Positions 1 to 7,945 are shown, numbered from the stretch's first letter. The stretch is 11,025 nt of DNA from Verrucomicrobiota bacterium (GCA_026397695.1 JAPLUJ010000566.1:1-11025); one strand, 5' to 3'. Notes: generated by a model from the letters alone, not told the origin. Numbers and translations are program-made.

Positions 1-190
1 CAAACGAATCATGGGTGAGTTCCTCGACCACGACGTCCCCGCCGCGGAATTTCAGGCGTTTCCCCGCCGAACGCGCCGAAGCCAGCAGCTTCAACTTGCC
101 GAGCGGAAAATTCCGCTGTTCGAGACAAAGGAGCATTTCCACGCCGACGGCACCCGTCGCACCAACAATCGCTACATGAGGGAGGTTCAT
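1..190 (-). CDS. asd: Aspartate-semialdehyde dehydrogenase, N-terminal part (cut by window edge)
   Basis: Reading the minus strand from the ATG at 190 gives a protein that begins MNLPHVAIVGATGAVGVEML. This is the N-terminal Rossmann fold of aspartate-semialdehyde dehydrogenase: a beta strand followed by the NADP-binding GATGAVG loop. It is followed by the family-typical stretch LKLLASARSAGKRLKF. The enzyme reduces aspartyl phosphate to aspartate semialdehyde in the cytoplasm, on the branch to lysine, diaminopimelate, threonine and methionine. Only 63 complete codons of an expected 330-350 are present; the rest lies to the left of the window. The start is placed directly before the first beta strand, as in the family; the ribosome binding site is weak (AGTGAAAA). 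It is divergent from the macroglobulin gene. Larger open frames in this stretch on either strand are shadows. The family call is secure; the cofactor is from family knowledge. Confidence 0.88.
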   Translation of the reverse strand, partial: MNLPHVAIVGATGAVGVEMLLCLEQRNFPLGKLKLLASARSAGKRLKFRGGDVVVEELTHDSF

Positions 191-454
191 TTTTCACTGG
201 CCGGTTTTTCGAACCGGGCAGCGCAGCATAGCGTCTTCCCGCCCGCTGGCAACCGATTCGTGCGATGAAATCTAATTTTACCGCGTCCTGTGAGTGTTCG
301 GATATGTGAGGTTTGCCCGTTGTTTCCTCACCCATCGGCATGGATCAGGAAAAGCGTGATGATCAGATGGTGGCAGCGGCACCATCCATCGCCGCAGTGG
401 CCAAACTTTTTGTTCTTCTAAGTTTCTGGCCTTTCGTGTGTCATTTCCGGTGAC
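191..454. other. Divergent intergenic region between asd and the macroglobulin gene
   Basis: This 264-bp stretch separates two divergent starts and must hold both promoters, but no convincing -35/-10 pair was found on either strand. Visible structure includes a short inverted repeat just before asd (201-217, CCGGTT with AACCGG), a loose one at 306-331 (GTGAGG with CCTCAC), and a perfect 7-bp inverted repeat at 366-386. A T-rich stretch follows at about 406-420, before the start at 455. No reading frame here looks like a gene. Confidence 0.5.
366..386. promoter_or_regulatory. Perfect inverted repeat in the upstream region of the macroglobulin gene
   Basis: GATGGTG (366-372) and CACCATC (380-386) are exact reverse complements separated by a 7-base loop. 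The element lies 68 bases before the ATG at 455. It could be an operator or a leader hairpin; no T-tract follows directly, so a terminator is less likely. The structure is seen in the sequence; a regulatory role is inference. Confidence 0.3.
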
Positions 455-3400
455 ATGAAAACTCTGGCTTGCTTTTGTTTCACCGTTCTATTCCCTCTCC
501 AACTCATGGCTCAGGATGTCCCGGCCCTGCGCAAGGAGCGTGACAAACTCATTGAACGCGGCATGTGGCGCGACGCGATGAACGCCTATCAGCAAAAACT
601 GATGCCCGTCTCGGATAAGGAATCCGGCACGGATCTCCAGCGCGCCATAACTGCTTTGAGAAACCTCAACGCGTGGGGCGAGTTCGACGGGCTCGTCGAA
701 AACGCGGTTGCCGCCCACCCGGAGAATGCGCGCTTGCTCACATGCGCAGCGGAAGCCTACCGCCAAGTGCCGCATGTCGGACGCCTCATCGCCGGGGATT
801 TCCAGCGCGGCGGGCAGCCGCACTTCGGTGGCCCGCGCTTTCAGGGCATCCGCCCGGGTGGCATGGAAGGTGGACCGGCAGCCGAGCCGGCAGCCACCGC
901 CGGGGCCTCCGTGGACACCACCTACCGCGACTCGATCCGCTCGCTGCAACTTCTCCGTGAGGCGGTCGCCAAAGCCAAGGACGATGACGAACGCGCCGGC
1001 ATCTGGGAGAAGCTCGGCGGAGTTTTCCGCGAGAAGGAACCCTGGAAACTCCAGACTCTAACACCCATCGCAACGTTGCCCGAATGGGGCGAACCGGGGC
1101 CCGAGGGCGGCACCGAGGGCGCGCCATGGGCCAAGGACGGTCCCGTGCTCTATCAGATCCCCGCGTCGTGGGAGGCTGCCAAAAACGACGGCGAACGCTG
1201 GCGTTTCGCGCTCGCGGAAAGCGTGCGCCTCAAACCGGACTTGGCCGTTTCCGTAACGCTGGCACTCGCCCGCTTCTCGCAATCCCAATTCGGCACGGAA
1301 ACGCTTTCTTCCTTCGGCTGGTGGCGCGAGCAGGATCCTGATAGTGCCAAGGGCATCCTCGAAATGGACACCCTCGCCGAGGACGAGTGCCTCGCCAAAA
1401 CCTCCGATGGCGTGCGCCGCTTCAAACTCCCGGCCGACCACCATTTCATCGCGCTCTATCGCTCGATTCTCAATCAAAACGGGCAGGCCGGCGACGCCCT
1501 CACCCAGGTTTTTCTCAACCGCCGCCAATACGACAAGGCCCGCGAGGTGCTGGAAAAAACCATCGCCAAACACGGCCCGGGCGACAATGACTCACGCCAA
1601 AAACTCCTCCAACAGATCACCGGCAACTGGGGGCGCTTCGGACCCACGGAAACCGTGCCCGCCGGCGTGAAACCCCGCCTGCCGCTGGTTTTCCGCAATG
1701 CATCTAACATCACCCTGAGCGCCGCACCGGTGGACATGGAGGCGGTGCTCAAGGAAACCATCGACTATCTGAAAAGCAATCCCGCCCAGTTCGACGGGCA
1801 ACGCGTGAATCCCTCGCAGATCGCGCACCGTCTCATCCAGGACCCGCAAGCGAAATTCATCGGTAAAACCGCCGCCACCTGGGACGCCAAACTCACCCCG
1901 CGCGACAAACACCGCGACACCCGCACCGAAATCACCGTGCCTCTCGACAAACCCGGCGCCTGGTGGGTCACCGGAAAAATTTCCAATGGCAACGAGTTCC
2001 ACACGCTCGTCTGGATCGTCGATTCCGTGCTCGTCCAACGCGACGTCGCTGGCAAACTCCAGTGGTGGGTCGCCGACGCCGCCAGCGGCGCGCCGGTCGT
2101 CGGGGCCGACGTCGGGTTTTTCGGTTACCGCATGATCTATCATGACCGCAAGCTGCCGCTCGGCCGCCGCATGGACGTGCAGACCAAGGAGTTCAAGCGG
2201 GTCACCGATGCCGATGGCAAAACCCTGCTCAAACCCGGCGATTGGGATCCGGAATACCAGTGGCTCGCCATCGCCCGAACCCAGGACCGCAGCCCGGCAT
2301 TCTTCGGCTTCCAAGGGTTTTTCGCCCAGGATGCCTCGTGGGAAAATGGCAACCGCGACATCTCCTACGGCATCACCGACAGACCGCTCTACAAACCGGG
2401 CCACACCGTGCACCTCAAGTTCTTCCTGCGCGAAACCGGTTACTTCGAACCTAACGAAAACAAGTGGGCTAACAAATCAGGCACGCTCACGCTCTTCAAC
2501 GGTCGCGGCGAGGAATCCGTGAAAATAGCCAACCTCAAAACCGACGCGCTTGGCGCGGTCGAAACCGAAACCATCATCCCCAAGGATGCACCACTCGGCG
2601 CGTGGCGCGCTGACTATCAGATAGAAAACCAGATTTCCGCCGGGGTGTCCTTCCAGGTCGAGGAATACCGGAAACCGGAATACGAGGTCAAGGTCGAGGC
2701 TCCCGCCGAGCCGGTCAAACTCGGGGACAAGTTCACCGCCACCGTCAAGGCCACCTATTTCCACGGCGCGCCTGTCAGAAATGCGAACGTCGAGATCATC
2801 GTCAAACGCGCATCGCTCGGCGAGCGCTGGTTCCCGTGCTGGCGCTGGGATTGGCTCTATGGCCCCGGCGCATGGTGGAACGGCGCGGACGCATCGTCAT
2901 GGCACCCGACGTGGAAAAGCTGGGGCTGCCTGCCACCGCACCCGCCGTGGTGGCAGGGCAACCGCTGGACCCCCGACGAGCTGGTGCTCAAGCAAAACCT
3001 GGCCATCGGCCCGGACGGCAGCGCCAAGGTGGAAATCGATACCGCGCCCGCCAAAGCGGTCCACGGCGACATGGATGCGAAGTATTCGATAGAAGCGCGG
3101 GTGGTGGACGCGTCGCGCCGTGAGGAACGCGCCACCGGCTCGGTGATCGCCGCGCGCAAGCCGTTCGAAGTGGTGGTCTGGACGAACCGCGGTTACGCGA
3201 AGTCCGGCGATGCCGTGGAGGCGACGATTTCCTCCGCTACCCTCGCGGGCAAGCCGGTGGCCGGCGCGCAAGGCACGCTCAAGCTCTATCTGCTAGCCAG
3301 CGGCGCTGACGGCCGCATCAATGAAAAGGAAATCCAATCATGGCCACTCGCAACGGACGCGGCGGGCGAGGTCCATCAGAAATTCGCCGCGCCCGCCACC

Positions 3401-6400
3401 GGCCAGTATCGGTTGGCCGCCAGCCTGTCGTTCAAGGGCGGCGATGCCGCGGAAGGTGCCACCATCCTCAACGTTCACGGTCCCGGCCGCGACGAGCCCG
3501 CCGCCTGGAAGTTCGGCCCGCTCGAACTGGTGTCCGACAAAGCCGCATACAAACCCGGCGACACCCTCAAACTCCGCGTCAACAGCGACCGCCCTAACGC
3601 CCATGTCTGGCTGTTCCTGCACATCGCCGGCAGCGCGGGCCGCGAGGCGAAACGCATCCAACTCACCGGCAAAAGCCTCGAAGTCGAGGTCCCGCTCGAT
3701 CTCAAGGATATGCCTAACATGTTTGTCGAGGCGATCACCGTGCACGGCGCGAAAGTCCACAAGGCAATCAAGCAGGTGTTGCTGCCGCCTGTTAGCAAGA
3801 TGATCGAGGTCACCCTCGCACCGGCGAAACCCAAGGTGAAACCGCAGGAAAAATCCAGCCTGCGCGTCACCCTGCAAGATGCCGCGGGCAAACCGGTCGT
3901 CGGCACCGCCGTGCTTGCCATCTACGACAAATCCCTCGAAGCCATCACCCGCGGATCGAACGTCGGACCGATCCATGAGAATTTCTGGAAGTGGGTGAAT
4001 TCCTACGGCGGATATAGTGGATCCAATTCGCTGCCGGGATCACCGGGCAACCTCCAACGCCCGAAAACTCCCGGCATGCAATCACTCGGCCGCTTCGGCG
4101 ATGAAAATGGAATCGGTGACATGTCTCGTCGCGGATCTGGTTTCGGTGGGGGTGCGGGCATGAGGGCCAAGAGCGCTAGGGGAATGATGATGGCGGAGGG
4201 GGCACCGGTGCCCATGGCCGCTGCTCCCGGCATGGCGATGGACGCCGCCATGCCTGCGGCAGGCAACAAAATGGCGGCTGCTGCCGAGGGTGGAGAAGCG
4301 CCTAACTCAGCGCCCATCCTCGTGCGCAAGGATTTCGCCGATCTCTTGAAATGGTCAGGCACCGTCCAAACCGACGCCGACGGCTGCGCCGAAATTCCGT
4401 TGGAGTTCCCCGACAATCTAACGACATGGAAGGCCCGCGTGTGGACGCTCGGCAAGGGAACCCAGGTCGGCGAGGGCTGCGCGGAAATCATCACCTCCAA
4501 GGATTTGTTAGTCCGGCTGCAGGCGCCGCGCTTCCTCGTCGAGCGCGATGAGGCGGTGCTCAGCGCGGTGGTCCACAACGACTACGACGCGCCCAAGTCG
4601 GTGAAAATTTCACTCGAACTCGATGGCAAAAACCTCGAAGCCATCGATGGCGCGGCCAAGACCGTGGACATCGCCGCCAAGGCGGAAGCCCGCGTCGATT
4701 GGCGCGTCAAGGCCATGCGCGAGGGCGAGGTGACTATCAGGATGCGCGCCGATGCCGGCACCGATGGCGATGCCGTCGAGCGCAAGCTGCCGGTGCTCGT
4801 CCACGGCATGTCCCGTCAGGACGCGTGGAGCCGCGCGGTGGAGCCCGAACAAAATTCCGCTAGAATTCTGCTGGAGGTGCCGGAACAACGGCGCCCGGAT
4901 CAATCGAAGCTGACGGTTAGATTCTCGCCCACCATCGCCGGTGCGGTGGTCGATGCGATTCCCTATCTGGCAAGTTACCCGCACGGTTGCACCGAGCAGA
5001 CCTTGAACCGCTTCGTGCCGGCGGTGATCGCGCAGCGCATGCTCAATGATCTCAAGATCAATCTGGCGGAAATCAAAGCCAAGCGCACCAACCTCAATCC
5101 GCAGGAACTCGGCGATGCCGCGGAGCGCGCGGCGCAGTGGAAACAGTGGCAGAATAATCCGGTGTTCGACGCAGCGGAAATGGATAAAATGGTGGCCGCC
5201 GGTGTGGATAAACTCATGACCATGCAAAACTCCGACGGCGGCTGGGGCTGGTTCTCCGGTTATGGCGAGTTTTCCTATCCGCACACCACCGCAGTGGTCG
5301 TCCACGGCCTGTTGGTCGCCAAAGCCAACGGCGCGAAGATCCCCGATGCCATGCTCAATTCCGGCATCGACTGGCTACGCGAGGCAATGCGCAAGGAGAA
5401 GCAAAAGATCAAAAACGATAACCGTTACGAGAAATCCCGCTGCGATGCGACCGACGCGTTCGTCCGCATGGTGCTGGGCGAAGGCAAACGCGATTCCGAA
5501 CCGATGCTCGCGTTTCTCTATCGCGACCGCCTTGAGCTGCCGGTGTACGCCAAGTGCCTCGTCGGCCTCGAACACCACCGCAAGGGCGACGACGCGCGCC
5601 GCGACGAAGTGATGAAAATGGTCTCCCAATTCCTCAAGCGCGACGCCGAAAACCAAACCGCATATCTCGATGTCCAGAACACGAATTGCTGGTGGAACTG
5701 GTATGGCAGCGAGGTCGAGGCCCACGCGTGGTATCTCAAACTGTTAGCCGCCGTGAAACCGAACGACCCGGACACCCGCGGGCTGGTCAAATACCTCGTC
5801 AACAACCGCAAGCACGCGACATATTGGGAATCCACCCGCGACACGGCCTATGCCGTCGAGGCGATCGCCGCATACTTCAAGGCCAGCGGCGAAGACGTGC
5901 CGGAGATGGAAGTGGAAATCTCGCTCGACGGAAAATCCTTGCGGAAGGTGACCATCGACCGCGACAACCTGTTCACCTTCGATGGCACCGTGACTCTATC
6001 AGGCGAGGCTGTCACCACCGGCAAACACGCCATCGAACTCAAAAAATCCGGCAGGAAAGGCACCCTCTATGCCAATGCCTATCTGGAAGTATTCACCCTC
6101 GAGGACAAACTCCGCGCCGCCGGCCTGGAAGTGAAGGTGCAACGCAACATCTCCAAACTCGTCGCGCTGGAAAAAGAAACCGAGGTGCCCGATGCCACCG
6201 GCTTGATCGCCAAGCAGCGGGTCGAACGCTTCCGCCGTGAACCGCTCGCCGATGGCGCCGCCCTCAAGTCCGGCGATCGCATCGAGGTGGAACTCATCCT
6301 CGAAAGCAAAAACGATTATGAATATCTCATCTTCTCCGATGCCAAGGCGGCCGGATTCGAGGCGTTGGACGCCCTGAGCGGATATATCTCTGGCGATGGC

Positions 6401-6601
6401 GGATTCAGCGCCTATATGGAACCGCGCGACCAATCAGTCAACTTCTTCATCCGCGCCCTGCCCCGCGGAACCCACACCCTGCGCTATCAACTCCGCGCCG
6501 AGGCACCCGGCACCTACAAAGCCCTGCCCGCCACCGCCGCCGCCATGTATGCCCCGGAACTCCGCGGCAATTCCGCAGACCTGCGCCTGAAAATCGAGTG
6601 A
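455..6601 (+). CDS. Secreted alpha-2-macroglobulin-like protease inhibitor with thioester
   Basis: A 2048-residue bacterial alpha-2-macroglobulin, which traps attacking proteases after cleavage of a bait region and can couple to them through an internal thioester. Residues 1-18 look like a Sec signal peptide ending LQLMA, without a lipobox, so a soluble periplasmic or secreted protein is expected. An N-terminal helical, TPR-like part (about 20-400) precedes macroglobulin-type beta domains. The MG2 signature TDRPLYKPGHTVHLK begins near residue 640, and another YKPGD repeat lies near 1032. A Trp-dense insert occupies 792-838 and a Gly/Met/Ala-rich putative bait region about 1180-1285. The A2M domain (VRKDFADLLKW, DNLTTWKARVW) begins near 1289. 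The thioester YPHGCTEQ spans 1508-1515, with Cys1512 and Gln1515 intact. An alpha/alpha toroid (DGGWGWF) and a C-terminal receptor-binding-like domain follow. No pbpC lies beside it, unlike the E. coli yfhM arrangement. The ribosome binding site is weak. Confidence 0.93.
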   Translation: MKTLACFCFTVLFPLQLMAQDVPALRKERDKLIERGMWRDAMNAYQQKLMPVSDKESGTDLQRAITALRNLNAWGEFDGLVENAVAAHPENARLLTCAAEAYRQVPHVGRLIAGDFQRGGQPHFGGPRFQGIRPGGMEGGPAAEPAATAGASVDTTYRDSIRSLQLLREAVAKAKDDDERAGIWEKLGGVFREKEPWKLQTLTPIATLPEWGEPGPEGGTEGAPWAKDGPVLYQIPASWEAAKNDGERWRFALAESVRLKPDLAVSVTLALARFSQSQFGTETLSSFGWWREQDPDSAKGILEMDTLAEDECLAKTSDGVRRFKLPADHHFIALYRSILNQNGQAGDALTQVFLNRRQYDKAREVLEKTIAKHGPGDNDSRQKLLQQITGNWGRFGPTETVPAGVKPRLPLVFRNASNITLSAAPVDMEAVLKETIDYLKSNPAQFDGQRVNPSQIAHRLIQDPQAKFIGKTAATWDAKLTPRDKHRDTRTEITVPLDKPGAWWVTGKISNGNEFHTLVWIVDSVLVQRDVAGKLQWWVADAASGAPVVGADVGFFGYRMIYHDRKLPLGRRMDVQTKEFKRVTDADGKTLLKPGDWDPEYQWLAIARTQDRSPAFFGFQGFFAQDASWENGNRDISYGITDRPLYKPGHTVHLKFFLRETGYFEPNENKWANKSGTLTLFNGRGEESVKIANLKTDALGAVETETIIPKDAPLGAWRADYQIENQISAGVSFQVEEYRKPEYEVKVEAPAEPVKLGDKFTATVKATYFHGAPVRNANVEIIVKRASLGERWFPCWRWDWLYGPGAWWNGADASSWHPTWKSWGCLPPHPPWWQGNRWTPDELVLKQNLAIGPDGSAKVEIDTAPAKAVHGDMDAKYSIEARVVDASRREERATGSVIAARKPFEVVVWTNRGYAKSGDAVEATISSATLAGKPVAGAQGTLKLYLLASGADGRINEKEIQSWPLATDAAGEVHQKFAAPATGQYRLAASLSFKGGDAAEGATILNVHGPGRDEPAAWKFGPLELVSDKAAYKPGDTLKLRVNSDRPNAHVWLFLHIAGSAGREAKRIQLTGKSLEVEVPLDLKDMPNMFVEAITVHGAKVHKAIKQVLLPPVSKMIEVTLAPAKPKVKPQEKSSLRVTLQDAAGKPVVGTAVLAIYDKSLEAITRGSNVGPIHENFWKWVNSYGGYSGSNSLPGSPGNLQRPKTPGMQSLGRFGDENGIGDMSRRGSGFGGGAGMRAKSARGMMMAEGAPVPMAAAPGMAMDAAMPAAGNKMAAAAEGGEAPNSAPILVRKDFADLLKWSGTVQTDADGCAEIPLEFPDNLTTWKARVWTLGKGTQVGEGCAEIITSKDLLVRLQAPRFLVERDEAVLSAVVHNDYDAPKSVKISLELDGKNLEAIDGAAKTVDIAAKAEARVDWRVKAMREGEVTIRMRADAGTDGDAVERKLPVLVHGMSRQDAWSRAVEPEQNSARILLEVPEQRRPDQSKLTVRFSPTIAGAVVDAIPYLASYPHGCTEQTLNRFVPAVIAQRMLNDLKINLAEIKAKRTNLNPQELGDAAERAAQWKQWQNNPVFDAAEMDKMVAAGVDKLMTMQNSDGGWGWFSGYGEFSYPHTTAVVVHGLLVAKANGAKIPDAMLNSGIDWLREAMRKEKQKIKNDNRYEKSRCDATDAFVRMVLGEGKRDSEPMLAFLYRDRLELPVYAKCLVGLEHHRKGDDARRDEVMKMVSQFLKRDAENQTAYLDVQNTNCWWNWYGSEVEAHAWYLKLLAAVKPNDPDTRGLVKYLVNNRKHATYWESTRDTAYAVEAIAAYFKASGEDVPEMEVEISLDGKSLRKVTIDRDNLFTFDGTVTLSGEAVTTGKHAIELKKSGRKGTLYANAYLEVFTLEDKLRAAGLEVKVQRNISKLVALEKETEVPDATGLIAKQRVERFRREPLADGAALKSGDRIEVELILESKNDYEYLIFSDAKAAGFEALDALSGYISGDGGFSAYMEPRDQSVNFFIRALPRGTHTLRYQLRAEAPGTYKALPATAAAMYAPELRGNSADLRLKIE

Positions 6602-6709
6602 TGTTCTATCAGGCCCGGCCGCTTTGCCAAGCGTCCGGGCGCATGAGCGGCGCATGCTCTCATGAATTGGCGAACGGAATAGTTTAGTGTTCTGTCTGCG
6701 CCATGTTTG
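6602..6709. other. Convergent intergenic region with two hairpins
   Basis: This 108-bp stretch lies between the stop of the macroglobulin gene and the stop of hicA on the opposite strand. It holds the terminator-like hairpin at 6613-6640 and a second, weaker inverted repeat, CATGAG at 6642-6647 with CTCATG at 6659-6664. No gene is seen in it. Confidence 0.5.
6613..6640 (+). terminator. Terminator-like hairpin after the macroglobulin gene
   Basis: The arms GCCCGG (6613-6618) and CCGGGC (6635-6640) pair. After one C/T mismatch, CGCTT (6620-6624) pairs with AAGCG (6629-6633) around the loop TGCC. This gives 11 base pairs with one internal mismatch, starting 12 bases after the stop codon. There is no run of T after it, so it is a hairpin of terminator shape rather than a canonical intrinsic terminator. 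Being nearly symmetric, it could serve both convergent transcripts. Confidence 0.45.
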
Positions 6710-6916
6710 TTAGAGCTCGTAATCCTCAAGTGGAATGATCTTCATCAGGCTCCGTTGGAGTCCCTTCTTCAGTGTCTGGCTGCCGTGAATCGGAATGACG
6801 ATCCGCTCGATCCGTCCGGCCATCGTGTAGATGTGGTGACTCCCGGCAATTCGCGACAGTGACCAACCCTTTTCCTCGGCACTCTTGGCCAATTCTTTGC
6901 CTGAAACCGCCTTCAT
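6710..6916 (-). CDS. hicA: HicA-family mRNA interferase toxin
   Basis: A 68-residue protein of the HicA (YcfA) family, small dsRBD-fold toxins that cleave mRNA and stop translation when not held by HicB. The hallmark GSHHIY is present at residues 25-30; His27 of the GSH motif corresponds to the catalytic histidine. The later IPIHGSQTLKKG segment matches the family's conserved second half. Length is normal for the family. The start ATG (6916-6914) overlaps the stop of hicB by 4 bp (ATGA), so the toxin is probably translated by coupling to the antitoxin. The antitoxin-first order is common outside enterobacteria. No key residue is missing, so an active toxin is expected. Confidence 0.85.
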   Translation of the reverse strand: MKAVSGKELAKSAEEKGWSLSRIAGSHHIYTMAGRIERIVIPIHGSQTLKKGLQRSLMKIIPLEDYEL

Positions 6917-7113
6917 ACCGCGACCTCGAGAACCCTGCCGCCTGGAACAGATCCTTCAGGCTCTGCCGCCAGCAACCAACCCTCGATCGCCTCGAGGAGA
7001 TTCGTCTCTAACTCATTGATCGTATCCCCTTGCGTGAAACACCCGGGAAGGGCCGGGACTTCAGCCCAGAACCCTCCTTCTTCCGCATCATGAATAATTG
7101 CCTTCAAGATCAT
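6913..7113 (-). CDS. hicB: HicB-family antitoxin, short form
   Basis: A 66-residue protein starting MILKAIIHDAEEGGFWAEVP, followed by ALPGCFTQGDTINELETNL. This is the partial RNase H-like fold of HicB antitoxins, which bind and block HicA. It is the short form: no C-terminal ribbon-helix-helix or helix-turn-helix domain follows, so DNA-binding autoregulation through that domain is not obvious. The ATG at 7113 fits the family's N terminus. A TTG at 7167 would add 18 residues with no counterpart in the fold and was not chosen, although the best Shine-Dalgarno (AAGGAG, 7143-7138) lies upstream of the ATG at an awkward 24 bases. It heads a two-gene operon with hicA, overlapping it by 4 bp. The family call is firm; the exact start is less so. 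Confidence 0.83.
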   Translation of the reverse strand: MILKAIIHDAEEGGFWAEVPALPGCFTQGDTINELETNLLEAIEGWLLAAEPEGSVPGGRVLEVAV

Positions 7114-7203
7114 GACGGAAACATACCAGTGAACGGACTCCTTGCAATCCCTATCTACGGCGGACAAATTGGCGGTCTCACAGGGGCGGAGCGGTGACTC
7201 GGG

Positions 7204-7232
7204 ATCCTATTTATTGGCGAGGAATGCGTGAA
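7204..7232 (-). promoter_or_regulatory. Candidate promoter of the hicBA operon
   Basis: On the minus strand TTCACG (7232-7227) and TAGGAT (7209-7204) each match the sigma-70 hexamers at 4 of 6 positions and are spaced by exactly 17 bases. This would put the transcription start near 7197 and give a leader of about 80 bases before the hicB ATG. The match is modest and the choice rests on spacing and position only. Confidence 0.25.
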
Positions 7233-7281
7233 TTTTTTTGGCACAACGTCTGCGCGATGGAAGATGCGTGGTTGTGTTGAG

Positions 7282-7656
7282 TTAGTTGGGTGGTTGAGGA
7301 GATTCTGGCGTCTTGCCATCCGCTCCTTCTTGTTCGATATAGACCGTCACTTCCGCGTATCCGCCTTGTGGCAGCCCGTTGACTGCCGCAATCACGTCTA
7401 GTACCTTCTCATGAATTCGCGGCCACGAGGTGCTCATCAGCACGATGACCCCAATCCTCCGCTGTGCCAGATTCTGCTGGTAACGCAAGTTCTGGTCTGT
7501 GGTGATCAGCAGATCGAATCCAGCTTCCTCCGCCGCAGCGAGCAACTCCCCGTTGCCCAACGCCGACCAACCCATTTCGGCTGCGGTGTCCACCCGCCCA
7601 GGATGCAAGTGCCGTCGCAACGGAACCGGTGTTCCCTGATCAAACAAAATCTTCAT
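7282..7656 (-). CDS. DUF5615 family PIN-like toxin
   Basis: A 124-residue protein beginning MKILFDQGTP. It matches the DUF5615 (Mut7-C-like, PIN-like) family, small putative metal-dependent RNases usually paired with a DUF433 protein. The acidic residues expected of a PIN-type active site are in place: Asp6 in the first strand, Glu37 in LGNGELLAAA, and Asp54 in LLITTDQN. The following strand (RIGVIVL) is also typical. A C-terminal tail rich in Pro, Glu and Gly (from about residue 100) extends past the usual domain. The ATG at 7656 overlaps the stop of the DUF433 gene by 4 bp (ATGA). An upstream in-frame start at 7737 would add 27 residues lying wholly inside that gene, and was rejected. Toxicity is inferred from family and partner, not visible in the sequence. 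Confidence 0.8.
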   Translation of the reverse strand: MKILFDQGTPVPLRRHLHPGRVDTAAEMGWSALGNGELLAAAEEAGFDLLITTDQNLRYQQNLAQRRIGVIVLMSTSWPRIHEKVLDVIAAVNGLPQGGYAEVTVYIEQEGADGKTPESPQPPN

Positions 7657-7880
7657 GCCACCCGTAATGGTTCGAGGCTGGAGACCGCAAAATCGAGCAC
7701 CGCCTCTACTTGACGCCTTGTCACTCCGGGAAACCATTCCAAAAATTCGTCAACCGTTGCCCCGTCTTCCAGATTCTCGAAAAGAGCCCCCACCGGCACA
7801 CGGGTGCCACGGAACAACCATGCGCCGCTGACCCTCCCTAGGTTGCGCTCAACCTCCAGACATTCTGACCAATCCTTCAT
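7653..7880 (-). CDS. DUF433 domain antitoxin
   Basis: A 75-residue DUF433 protein, helix-turn-helix-like and the usual antitoxin partner of DUF5615 toxins. The family core is easily seen: a strand with GAWLFRGTRVPVGALFENLE, then GATVDEFLEWFPGVTRRQVEAVLDFA, which is the repeated helical part. Length is normal. It is the first gene of a two-gene operon, overlapping the toxin by 4 bp. Only a poor Shine-Dalgarno (AGG about 10 bases before ATG) is visible. The tandem TATAAT repeats at 7946-7990 lie 66-110 bases upstream and are the best candidate for its promoter or operator. By analogy with other such pairs it should neutralise the toxin and may repress its own operon; both roles are inferred. 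Confidence 0.8.
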   Translation of the reverse strand: MKDWSECLEVERNLGRVSGAWLFRGTRVPVGALFENLEDGATVDEFLEWFPGVTRRQVEAVLDFAVSSLEPLRVA

Positions 7881-7945
7881 ACCCCGGGAACCTACCCCAT
7901 TCAGAGCGGGAGTGCAAGACTAAGATTCTTGGAGATCGAACGTTA

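Noticed and set aside
9..341. 110-codon minus frame and 85-codon plus frame at the left end
   Set aside because: The asd reading frame on the minus strand (190 to 1) explains this sequence with a clear Rossmann motif; the other frames are shadows.
1592..2413. Open frame of 273 codons on the minus strand inside the macroglobulin gene
   Set aside because: It is a by-product of GC-rich codon use of the plus-strand gene; its translation resembles no family and the opposite frame has clear macroglobulin motifs.
2440..4310. Frequent CCT AAC for Pro-Asn (4 of 5 Pro-Asn pairs noticed) and many CTAAC words in the macroglobulin gene
   Set aside because: Numbers are too small to separate from chance; a genome-wide codon-pair count would be needed.
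7657..7737. Upstream in-frame start for the DUF5615 toxin
   Set aside because: The extra 27 residues lie entirely within the antitoxin gene and precede the family's usual MKILFD start.
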